Origin: Floccularia luteovirens
Taxonomy: Eukaryota; Basidiomycota; Agaricomycetes; Agaricales; Squamanitaceae
Length of the DNA stretch: 64,000 nucleotides
Reading direction: 5' to 3'
NCBI GenBank assembly: GCA_009739215.1
Contig: VSJF01000009.1
Span: 806,001 to 870,000 of the forward strand
This document shows, piece after piece, positions 44,585 to 55,300 of this stretch (its first letter is position 1; each line of letters starts with the position of its first letter). Below the pieces are notes generated by a model that worked only from the letters and a program-made list of their open reading frames with translations, did not search any database and was not told where the DNA came from. The position numbers and the translations under genes are program-made.

Positions 44585-46490
44585 TTAAGCAGGAATGAAG
44601 AAAGTGTCACGAGCATCTTCTGAGTAGGTTTTCCCGCCTACAACGCTGAATAGATCGAATGTGAAATGGGGTCCTGGAATATTTGCGGTGTAGTAAGTAT
44701 ATCCTGCTGTCGACTTGATTGACTTATCGACGTGGAAGTCAACAGTGGTAGTCGAAGCGAAGGTAGCGATTGTTTGGTAAACGGTAGCATATACACGGGA
44801 AGGTTTAGCACCATTTCGCGCCTTTCAAACCAACTGCTTTAGTACGTGTATAACAAGGTACCAACAAATAGTTGCTCACCGCAACAACAATGTCAAAGCT
44901 CTCCCCGTTGTTGTTGATCTTGCTCTTCTCAGGCACATATAAGATATTGTCCTGAGCAATTTCATACCCAGTACCACCATTGTTCACTGTGGTCGAGCGG
45001 TGGCCAGATCCTTCATCAACCTCAAACCAAAATTTGGAAACCGAAGCATCAGCGTCAATCGGGGCAGAGAAGTAGTATTTCTGTGGACGGTAGCCAAGAC
45101 GACGGGTGTAACCAGTGCTGGTGTCAATGGAGCGGGATGCTTGTACTGAGCATGACTTCTGCGCACATCTCCCATTCTTGGACAACCAGAACATTGTGAC
45201 TTTACGCTTAGGGTTGGCAGTCAATACCTGGAGTGGAGGAAATCCAATTTAGAAAAGAAATGTCTCTTAAAAATAAGAGTACATACACGAAGGGAAGCTT
45301 TGAGGGTGAGTGATTCGGCAGAACTAGGAGAAAGTTGTACGCCTGCGACCTTGTTGGGAAGCAACTTGATTTCCTCGGTCAGTGTTACATTCTTTGGCAC
45401 GGTATCAATCATTTTTTGGAATAGCGTGCCGCATGTTTGCTCGAATACTTTAGGGTCCGCGAGTCTGTATGCAACCTCAGTAAACTCCTTACTCAAAATT
45501 TATTAAGAACACACTTTTTCATCGTAACATTTCCGTCACTGTTAAAGACCCGTAAATCAGAAGACACCGTGACATTGTCATTGACAACGAGTGGATTCAA
45601 CGTAGTTCCATCCAGATATTCTGTTACACTACATCCGGAAAATAAGAACTTGATAGGCTCAAGTTATGACAGATAGACGTACATTTTGTTATCGAAGGCG
45701 GTTGTGGGATCAAACAAGTAAACATAGGGCAATTCGGGTTCGATCGGTGCGGGAGGCACAATGGTTGGGAAATCGGGATTACGCACACCACCAACGGTGT
45801 GTCCACATGCAACCAATCCGATCATTTCTTCCTGATTGAGGCCTTCATGACGGAACTTGTCCAGATGTACATCAATAGTGTCGAATGGGAGAGGTGCAGT
45901 GTCGGGAGCAGCATGGAATGTGTCAACGCGTCCACCGCGGTAAGGGATGAGTGGACCACCACATTCCGATGTGAGTAGAACCACACCCAATGCTAGGACA
46001 TCAGCCTCTGATTTAAGTGAAGAAATCAGATTCATAGAATTCCAACAACGGAGATGCTCACTGGAGATGTATTTGGTAGAAAAGGGGGCAAAATTGTCTC
46101 TCGTGTCGTTCATGCCTATGCCGATGTTCTGCAGAGTTGTGTGTATTAATTTCAACAGTAGTATGACAAGGGGGGGATGCTCACCCCTCGATACCCAAGC
46201 TCGAAGTATATGGACGCGTCCAATCCGCCAGATCCATCGTCTACGTTGTGGGTTGCCATGTCATGGAATGCCATTCGGAGCCAGTTTCCTGCAGCGTTTT
46301 CTTGTGTCTTCGCATTCATCGGTCCACAGTTGTTGAGAGGTGCAATCATGGACCTATTTCCTTCTTCTGTGAATCTTTCATATAATATTCCTTCTAATTG
46401 ATCATATTGAGGTGAGGGCCAGTGGTAAGCCTGTGCGAAAGGGAGGATAGAGAGGAGGGCGGAGAGCGCGTAAAAGCCTGTGGAACGCAT
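44585..46490 (-). CDS. Secreted heme peroxidase, hybrid-type B family
   Basis: Seven exons (46185-46490, 46062-46128, 45683-46007, 45515-45628, 45287-45464, 44880-45227, 44585-44821) with introns of 50-59 bp join in phase to give 524 residues. There is a signal peptide (MRSTGFYALSALLSILPFAQA). The distal heme motif is WLRMAFHD (Arg72, His76), followed by DDGSGGLDASI. The proximal heme ligand lies in EEMIGLVACGHTVGGV (His about 193). Beyond that come EYLDGTTLNPLVV, the FQKMIDTVP region and a beta-rich C-terminal part of about 240 residues. I see no WSC domain, which many ascomycete members carry. Several NxT/S sites fit secretion. The family oxidises substrates with hydrogen peroxide outside the cell; the substrate is unknown. 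Exon 7 uses a GAAAG acceptor. Confidence 0.82.
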
Positions 46491-48072
46491 TGCAGAATAA
46501 TTATAGCTGTTGATTATATGCGTTAGAATAGATCTAGGTGAGTTGGAATGCAGAATATTAGTGTTACTTGTCCTGCTTTTATAGTTTTTGTTCTTGTTGG
46601 AGTCCAGGAACTGAATCTACCACCACAAGGGCAGAACAGAGTCAAAGCCCGACGACATCTACCATGCATTTCCTATTCAAAATGTTAACATTGCTGACAT
46701 TATGTCTATATGCAGCAGACAGCAAATACAAATGTGACTTTGTCATTGCCGCTGCGGTGTGAGCAAACGGACAAGCGAGCTTTAGAATGTCGCATACTTG
46801 CTGAATTGACCAGATACATTCAGTGAGTTTGATGTCGGCAATGTCAATACTTCAAGGGATGTCAACTGCGTTTCCCGAGTCTTGGTGACTATATGGAATG
46901 AATTTCACTTCTAACTAAGGGTTTAAGGTAGTAGGTCAGCGAATGTCAGTCTATTAGGAACTCGTTATGCTGTCCATGCCCATCTGAGATTTGGTCTTGG
47001 TGTTCGAAGCGATGTCATTAATTCTTTTCGGAACATCATTCAAATAAGCCAAGCACAATAGGGCTTGAATCCGCGCACTTTACCTGCGGCCACCAGTTGT
47101 TTAAATGTAATTGCTTGGTTACTTTGTAGGATAAGAAGTTTAGATTTTGTATTTGTCTGGATCATCCGGGACAAACAAATTCATCACACCCAGCCATCGT
47201 GACAGTGGTCTCCGAGTACTTCCGACCATGTTTCCATATAGCTGATGACAAAATTTCATTGAGTTAATTAGACTCGAGTTTTGAATTCTAGAAGAATAAG
47301 TGCATGCTCCAGAAATCCCGGATTCGTCGTGACTCTCACTGGTACTTGAAACTGACTGACATGTAATTAAGGAAGATGCGTGGGCCAACCCCAAGATGGC
47401 TATCACCGCTGATTTGTATCAACCTCATGCAGTCGGCATCATCTCCCACGCGCCTAATAGGGTTCTAGAAAGTCGGTGCCTAGACATACTCTGTAATTCG
47501 CAATCCTGTGGGATATAGACCGATGCAAATGACATGGAAAACAATGTGGGTACAAGTAAATCAAATACTTCTATCGCTGTCGAAAAGTCGACATCTCTTG
47601 GCAAAGATGCTGGTTTGTTCATTCAAGATCAAGATTCAAGCAGTCAGTACCTGGAGTGAGTCTATACCTGCTTCGGAGATCCTTGACACACTGGCTGAAA
47701 CTTGACGTGGTCCGTCCAGGCGGTCATTTACAAATTTGATACCACACACCAAGGCTTACAGATTAAGTTACTTTGTATGTTTCCCAACCCAAAAGGAGTA
47801 GAAAAGCTCGGGCCCAGAATCCTTACGCCTGGGTCCCTACCCGGTAACAATCATCAGTAGGCGTGGTCGCTGATGATTACATTGAGTGTATCGAGCAACA
47901 CATTGATCAGCATAACTTTAGCCGCTCGAATTGAAAAAGACAGACCAGGTTCAGTCGAAAAGTCTGGGCTGGCTGATCCCAGTCATAATTTAAATTTTAT
48001 GCACTTGGCAAAAATGACGTGTATTACAACTATGTATAATACAGATACAAACGTTAAACCAATCATACATAA
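46491..48072. other. Long intergenic region: peroxidase promoter side and FES1 3' side
   Basis: About 1.6 kb holds only short frames with no recognisable products. No tRNA or transposon end was found. CpG content is like that of the host genes, so it is not an obvious transposon. It probably carries the peroxidase regulatory region. Confidence 0.4.
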
Positions 48073-49449
48073 TCAACCTTGTACCACTTGCTCAATCGCG
48101 GCGAGTTCGGAAGGATCGAGATTGATTCGTTGCATAAACTCAATTTCTCCCTTTTTCTTCTCGTCTTGCATCCACTTCTTCAACGTATCTTTCTGTGTCG
48201 CTGACAGATCTGCTCTGCAAAGTACAACATACGTGTGAATCAACCTGTTATGTGCGTAAACATCGTACCATATTAGTTAGTAAACTGGAGCTACTCTTAC
48301 CTCATAACCTTTTCTTCAAAATCAAAATCGACATCGGTATTGTCTCCGTCCTCTCCGAATGGAACAGGATTTACGATCGCGGAGAGTACTGCGTCGAAAA
48401 TGCCGTAACTTCTAAATGCGTCTAAAGAAATTTTGGAGGTACGCGTAAGGTCTGGATTTCGAAGGTGAGATGCATGAGAGTTAGCATGTATGTTTTCGGG
48501 AGCATGTGGCTGGTTTGGAGCATGAACATTGGTATCATAAGGATTTGAAGAGAAAGGTGTGCCTAGGGAGACCCCGATCGGCCTTTGAGAGTTCGGCGGG
48601 TTTTCCGGCACAAGAAGTGTGTTAAGTAAAAATGCAGTTTTACGACGGACTGTTATTTCAGGATCTATGGATCATAATAAAATTAGCTGATGCCGTGATA
48701 ATTGGTCCAAATCCAAGACCTTGTAGAGCATTACGCAGTTTGGACCATCCATCCACATCCTGGTGATCTAAAGCCTGCACAGCCGGCGAGTTGTGCTTTA
48801 ACAGACCGGAAAGTGCATAGATAGCTTTGGATCGGATTTGTAGAGTTGATGATGCGGAGGGAACGAGAAAGGAGATAAGTGTTGGAAGTGGATTCAGCGA
48901 TAGGTACTGTGACAGTAGGTCATAATAAATGAAATTGCTAGAGGAGGTTGTGACGTACAAAGCCTTGTGCAGCTGGATTATTCTGGACTGCAGTTCCAAT
49001 AATCCATAAAGCTTGTACTTTTATATTCATAGTAGCTTCGTCAGAAGTAAGGAGGGATTGGAGAGGCTCCCAGAGTTTTAATGTTTCTATGTCTGCGAGT
49101 TCGTTGGTTGGAAGACAAGTAACTGCTATAATTTACTAAGCAACTCACTATTCGCATTGTCGATCTGCTCAATTAACTAAAACAAAAATTCATGAATCAC
49201 ATTTCTCAATTGATGGTGAGATATTCATACCATCTCGAAGTGATCCAAAGCATTCACCCTATCATCTTCACTCTGCGAGCTATCGGCAGCTACAGCCATG
49301 TCCTCCTTCATGAGCTCAGAATCCGGTCTTCCAAGAATCACATCTATAATCCCGGGATCCAGTTCCATTCGCTCAACATGTGTTGCATCACTCGGTGCAC
49401 TGTCTCGTGGTGCCGAGTTTTCGATTGACCATCGTAGAAGAGACTGCAT
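48073..49449 (-). CDS. FES1: Hsp70 nucleotide exchange factor FES1 (armadillo-repeat)
   Basis: Six exons (49231-49449, 49149-49176, 48959-49092, 48720-48906, 48301-48664, 48073-48214) with introns of 52-86 bp give 357 residues. I started at MQSLLRWSIENS, the highly conserved FES1 start; an in-frame ATG 18 bases upstream would add MSQRST. The middle carries armadillo-type repeats (ALWIIGTAVQNNPAAQ, SKAIYALSGLLKHNSPAVQAL). The acidic C-terminal half ends in LKKWMQDEKKKGEIEF. FES1 releases ADP from cytosolic Hsp70 and helps clear misfolded proteins. The third-to-fourth exon intron uses an unusual GTCTTG donor, yet the joined reading QDPEITVRRKTAFLLNTLLVP matches the family. Confidence 0.88.
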
Positions 49450-49560
49450 TGTTGATCTTTGAGACACTCGATTTGGCGTAGACTAAGGAGTCCGCAACGT
49501 TGATACTAAAATTTTATAAAGTAGTTAATTTATATATCATGTCGTAGTCTCTTCGCGAAA
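49450..49560. promoter_or_regulatory. Divergent promoter between FES1 and a small plus-strand gene
   Basis: A 111-bp spacer separates two genes pointing away from each other. It is AT-rich in the middle (TTTTATAAAG, TTTATATATC), which could serve as TATA-like elements. A heat-shock element is not evident by eye. Confidence 0.4.
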
Positions 49561-50324
49561 TGGTCAGAACATCCTCGAAAGATTACTTACAGTCAGGTGA
49601 GGTGGCGGCAGGTACCGAGCGGAGATAGAAAAAGGGGTTCAAACAAACTATTTTCTTCACTTGAAGCGTGTTTTTCTTTCAGTTGAGACACCTTGGTATT
49701 TTAACTGGATTTCATGTAAGTTCTTTGCCTTCATTCATTTACTCGTGATGATTCAATTATATACCATACTTTACCACATTCCGAATTCTATGAGGAATAC
49801 ATAATCAATTTCAGCCTTGTCTGAGCAACCACTTCTTACGATTATATCCGTTCTAACTTTTCTATTTTTTTTCTTCAGGTACCAAGTCTTTTAGTAAAGT
49901 AAACGAAATAATTTATACGTGGTGAGTGGACCATACTCATATTCATCTTGTGCATATGTATGAAGAAATGTTTCGATGGGCGGACACGAACGTTCTCCTC
50001 CCATACCAAAGTCTCCCGGTGTACAAATGCGGAGGCGGGTAGGAAACTTGTTGATATACATCGATCTCTGAACATCTTATCCTTCTCTTATGGCCTTGTT
50101 TATTGCAAATGACTAATTCAGTTTTTCTCTAGGTTGCATTGGTATCTGTGTATGTCGATATACTTAATCCGATACGTTGTTTCAATGATCGTGACCTACA
50201 AGTTACCAATCACATACCCCCGGAACCTTGCGATGGAATCACCCTCATGGTTCATTTATCCAAATGTCCAACCACAAACCATGTCGAGGGGTTCCAGGAA
50301 GCTACATTTGGCGTGAATGCATGA
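49561..50324 (+). CDS. Unrecognised small protein, spliced, about 125 residues
   Basis: Probable exons are 49561-49597, 49683-49715, 49879-about 49920, about 49966-50038 and 50133-50324. The best-supported parts are the first two (MVRTSSKDYLQS joined to VETPWYFNWIS by a GTGAGG donor and TTTCAG acceptor) and the last (VALVSVYVDILNPIRCFNDRDLQ ... GFQEATFGVNA and a stop, after a CTCTAG acceptor). The join near 49920-49966 is uncertain, because the simplest GTGAGT donor gives a stop, and a further exon could hide in the 163-bp gap before 49879. I do not recognise the family. No signal peptide or membrane segment is visible. Confidence 0.45.
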
Positions 50325-50556
50325 CTTGTCAGGCACATCTATGATGCAACGATACCGGCACCGTTTCGAAACGTGGGATGGATGAGCCACTTGGTCCCCG
50401 CAGTCTCAACTTAATTATCTTCAATCCCCGATCCTGCTTCTAAAATGCTAATCATTAGCATGGCACCCCGACCCACGTAAAATGTTTCCTCGAGGTTTTC
50501 GTCGAGGTATTAAGTCTTCTGTTTCTACCACTCTAAATAAATAACTCTCTCAAGAA
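50325..50556. other. Short intergenic stretch, no feature seen
   Basis: There is no sustained reading frame and no repeat match to the rest of the window. CpG is present at host-like density (CGATACCGGCACCGTTTCG). Confidence 0.3.
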
Positions 50557-50687
50557 GGTTCTGTCATGGTACCAACTGGAATCTTTCATTTAATATCCCT
50601 TCTAGTTGGTTGAGGCCAGTCGTAGGCTTGTATGGAAAGAGGAATAGAGAAGAATGTGGAGAGGATGCAAATCTCTGCAGAGGGCAT
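50557..50687 (-). pseudogene. 5' fragment of a second peroxidase gene
   Basis: From an ATG at 50687 the minus strand encodes a signal-peptide-like start and the motif QAYDWPQP, followed by an in-frame stop after RRDIK. It aligns with the first 50 codons of the peroxidase at 46490 (LSILPFAQAYHWPSP) at both DNA and protein level. Nothing further of the gene is recognisable to the left. It looks like a truncated duplicate on the far side of FES1, next to a transposon island. Confidence 0.65.
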
Positions 50688-52017
50688 GTTTAGAGATTAA
50701 ATATATGTCTTGAATACCAGAAAATGACTTGTGGAAAGGGCCATACATCTCTTCCCCAGGCAGCTTATGGGATGTCACCTAAGCTGCGTTAATAATAGGC
50801 CCAGATGCATGACGCCAAGAAAAGCTTACCAAAAGAATTATACATAAAACATGTTAGTACTATGGCATGAATGTGGGTTCTCTGTTCGATAACTGTGCAA
50901 TGCAATGATGAGTCACAGTTTGGAAAATAGGCTGAGTTGAGATGGTACATCAGAGGTCAATGTGAGAGGACTACCCATCAATATCTCACTTGTTACTGAT
51001 GTGATTGAGGCCAATTCTCTAGCACAAGTGGAGTTGTTGGCTTATATGAAGCTGTAACATGCCTTGGAAGAGTAAATTGAGTTCCTCTGGAAATGAAAAG
51101 ATCTTCTAGAGCAGATAATGAGTGTACCTTAAGCAGTACATAAATATTATGGTCTAGTTTTATTGACAGTGTCGATTCAATCCAACACACATTTGTGGGC
51201 ACAAATGAATATGAATTATTTCCAAGTTATAATGGTACTATGGTATATCAATTGAAGCAAATATTTCTCAAACAGATGCACCCACTCATATTATTCAGCA
51301 GCTTGAACAAGTACCCCAAGTAACTTTGTATTGAATTCCCCATTTGCTTGACCCATATATCCAAAACTTTTCCAAGACAAGAACAGCCATGAAATTTGAC
51401 AGTGTATGCAGTGATGTTATATCAAAATGTCAAGTTTGGATCACTGTGGTCAGAGGACAAGTCCTAACTATACTTGATTGAGTGTTAAACGTTAAACATC
51501 AAATGTGTATAAGAATTGACTTGTACTATTTCTTGCCTGTTGCTAAACAGAGCATATGTTATTCAATTGCTTTCTTGATCTAAAGATTTACAAGTAAGAT
51601 TCTTGCACTATATATCATGATGGTGGCCTCTTTCAGAAGCTGGCCAATCTAACCAACTACCAAACAAATGGTGGTCATAGGGCAGGAATGGTTGGCATGA
51701 ATCAATCTATAATGAACAGAATCTATAATGAACAGAACTCATGTGGGAATTGATGCCTGCTGACTAAAAATATGAGTAAGCACAAATATATTAAGTAAGC
51801 AAAAAACTGGAGCTCAGTAGTTTAAGTAAGCACACAGTTTTGACTGACAAATAAAAGACAGTGACTAAGGATTCTATGGAATGGATAGCTATGCAATTAC
51901 CATGTCACGTGACATCACATCATTGCAACACTTTACTACATGCTATGATTTCACAGAAGTGGATGCTCTTTTCACACTTTCTTCTCATCCACCACCATCA
52001 AAAACAACTTCTGCCCC
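50688..52017. other. AT-rich, CpG-poor unassigned sequence, probably old transposon material
   Basis: No gene is supported; the longest minus-strand frame (50993-51202) has no known motif. A short tandem duplication of an AATCTATAATGAACAG unit occurs at about 51704. The sequence changes from CpG-containing to nearly CpG-free at about 50.9 kb, which marks the edge of transposon island 2. Confidence 0.35.
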
Positions 52018-52341
52018 TGTTATAGTGTGAATAGTGTGTATTCAGTAGGGGGAAAGTATGCTACAGAGGCCTCCTTATATATAATACAGGAAGGCCTAGA
52101 CTACTGTTCTAGACTGCTCAGGGTAGTGCTTCTAGCTTACCCTGACAGCTTCTAGTCTACTTCTGTTGCTATGATACCAATGCTTCTAGTCTACCCTGAG
52201 TGCTTCTAGGCAACCCTGATAGAAGCACCTCTGGTATCTATATAAGACCACTGGTTTCCAACCAGAACTCATTCTTCCTTTCCCTTCTATTCTACTACTA
52301 TCTTATACTGTCTGTACATATAGCAGTAGACTATTGTAACA
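52018..52341 (-). repeat. LTR-A, 3' LTR of the intact Copia (324 bp)
   Basis: On the minus strand it begins TGTTACAATAG directly after the purine tract TAAGGGGGCTA and ends CACTATAACA. Confidence 0.92.
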
Positions 52342-52367
52342 TAGCCCCCTTAATGCTACATGTCAGA

Positions 52368-55300
52368 CTATTTCTTGGATACAAGGCCAAGTCCTATTCT
52401 ACATTTGTCATGCTTGATTCTAGCAAGAGGTTTGGTAAGACAGTCTGCAACCATATCATTGGTACCAACATGTATTGGATTGATGATGCCAGACTCTACA
52501 TTCTCTCTAAGCCAGTGGAACTTCAAGTCAAGATGCTTCATTCTACTATGATGTTCTGGATTCTTAGACACACTAATTGCAGACTGGTTGTCAATACAAA
52601 GAGTAGATGCCTTAGTAAAGGTATATCCAAATTCACCAAGTAGGCTTCTCATCCATTTGAGCTCTTTGCCTGCTTCAACAGCTGCCATGTACTCTGCTTC
52701 AGTGGAGGACAGTGCAACACAAGTCTGCAGTTTAGAAGACCAGCTGACTGCACCATTGCCAATCATAACACAATAGCCACCAGTAGATCTACCAGTGTCT
52801 TTGCATGCACCATGATTTGCATCAGAGTATGTGATAAACAGCTCCTTAGCATCATCTTGCCTGTACACAAGCTCATAGTCCTTAGTGCCTTGCAAGTATC
52901 TAAATACATGCTTGACAGCCTTCCAATGACTTGGGTTAGGATTGGAGTTGTACTTAGCAAGTGTACCAACAGCAAATGAGATGTCAGGTCTAGTACATTG
53001 AGCCAAGTAGGTGAGAGTGCCAACAGCAGACAAGTAGGGAACCTTGGACATGAACTCTACATCCTCATCAGAGAGGGTTTGAGTTTTCTCTAGTACAAGT
53101 CCTGGATCCATGGGAGTAGAGATTGGATTGCAATCAGTAAAGCCATACTGCACAAGCATGTCATTAATGTACTGTTGCTGGGATAGAGAGATAGTGTGTT
53201 TGGCAGAATCAACATTGATTTTCATGCCAAGTAGCCAAGTAGTAGGTCCAATATTCCTGAGTTTAAAGTGACTCTCTAGCTCTTTGATTGTGGAATCAAT
53301 CTTAGAGGTTGAGTTTGATGCAAGTGTAATGTCATCAATATACACAGGAATAATGACTAGGACTCCTTCTTTGGCATACACATAGATGCTCCTATCTGAT
53401 TCCAATCTGCTATAACCCATGCTACTAAGAGCTGCATGCAGTTTCTTGTTCCATTGTCTAGCTGATTGCTTGAGACCATATATAGACTTTTTGAGTTTAC
53501 AAACATAGTCTGGTCCAAGCTGCTCAAAGCCAGCAGGCTGTTGCATATAAATATCCTCTTCCAAGTCTCCATTCAGGAAGGCAGATGAGATGTCAATAGA
53601 GTGCAGATGGTAGTTGTGTTTAGCTGCTAGTGCAATAATGGTTCTGATTGAAGCCATTCTGAATGTGGGTGCAAAGACTTCAGTGAAGTCCAAGCCAGGT
53701 CTCTGAGAGAACCCCTTTGCAACTAGTCTAGCTTTGTATCTTTCAACTGAGCCATCTGCATTCCTCTTTACTTTGAACACCCATTTACTACCAATTGCCT
53801 GTCTGTCCTTTAGCAACAAGGCCAATTCCCAAGTACCATTGTCCATAAGAGCCTTAAGCTCATCTGTAGCTGCCTGTCTCCATAGTTCTGCATCTGGTGC
53901 TTTCATTGCCTGTTTGTATGTATTAGGCTCTGTAACACCAGTAGCAGTAGCAACACCACTGAACTCTTCTTCATCATCAGCAACATCTGCTTCAGATTCA
54001 GAAGAAGTCTCAGGGATTGCAGGGGAGTGTCTGACTTTCCACCATTCACCAGGAGGTTGAATATTCCTTCTGGTTCTCCTAAGAGCTAAAGGAGGAGTTA
54101 CTGGATTGGGTGTGAATTGTCTGACAGGAGTGCATGGCAAGGAGATTGGTTGAGGACTAGGTGACTGTAGTGGAGTGGCAAGTACAAGTGGAGAAGGAGG
54201 AGGTTCATATTCTGCTTGAACAGGCAGTACAAGAGGAGAATGCTCATTGTCTGGCTGCATTGGCAGATGAACTACAGATGAAGAAATAGTGGGAGTGGCT
54301 GACTGATTTGTAGGAATGTCATACCCCCCTAAATCTGGCATGTCACTGCCATTGACAGGATTTACAGTATCTGGAGATGGAATGGAGTTCATCACAGTGG
54401 GTTTTATCCCAGGAAAGTATCTCTCATCAAACTCAGCTCTTTCTGAGATAATGAACTTCCTTGTTACTGGATTGTAAAACTGCCACCCTTTATATCCTGC
54501 TGGATAACCAACAAAGACACAATTCTCCATATGTGATCCAAAAGATCTCCTTTTGTCCTTTTGTACATGGACATATGCTAAACATCCAAATACTCTGAGA
54601 TGTGTCACATCAGGTTTCTTACAGTGCCAAGCTTCATAGGGAGTCCTGTCTTTTAATGAGACAGTAGGGCATTTATTAAGAACATACAGCACTGCCATGA
54701 AACAATGAAACCAAAATTGCACTGGCAAGTTGGCTTCTGTTAACATGGCTGTAACTAAGTCTGCAACTGTTCTGTTTGCCCTTTCAACATTCCCATTTTG
54801 CTGTGGCCTGTTTCTGACTGTGTGATGTCTCTGGATACCATTATCAATGCAGTACTGATTAAATTCATTGGACATGAACTCAGAGCCTTTGTCTTCTCTT
54901 ATGCATTTAATGCTAGAGTTGTGCAAGTTCTCAGCATATGCTTTGAACTGCTTAAAGGCATCAAAGGTGTCTGATTTCCTTCTGAGTCCAAAACCACATT
55001 TGAATCTAGTACAGTCATCAACAAAGATGATCCAATACTGGTAACCACCTATAGACTTGACTTGGATTGGGCCTTTCAAATCCATATGCACCAGTTCAAG
55101 AGGTTTTAAAGCTCTAGAATCTGAAGTGGGAAATGGACTAGCATGCATTTTGCCTGAAAGGCATGGCTCACAGACTGGGTCTGATTTGGAGTTATTGCCA
55201 AGATGCATGCCAGTTACCATGTGCATGGAATGAAGTTGCTTAACACTAGCATGATTGTAGTGGCCAAATCTCCTATGCCAAAGTCCAAGGTCCAGTGGGA

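Noticed and set aside
45485..45514. A 23-bp intron in the peroxidase (donor at 45514, near acceptor)
   Set aside because: It is too short for splicing. The 50-bp alternative ending at 45465 stays in frame and gives the family-like VTMKKLADPKVF reading.
47030..47110. Possible tRNA gene (GAATCCGCGC-type segment)
   Set aside because: No cloverleaf with acceptor, anticodon and T arms could be assembled by eye.
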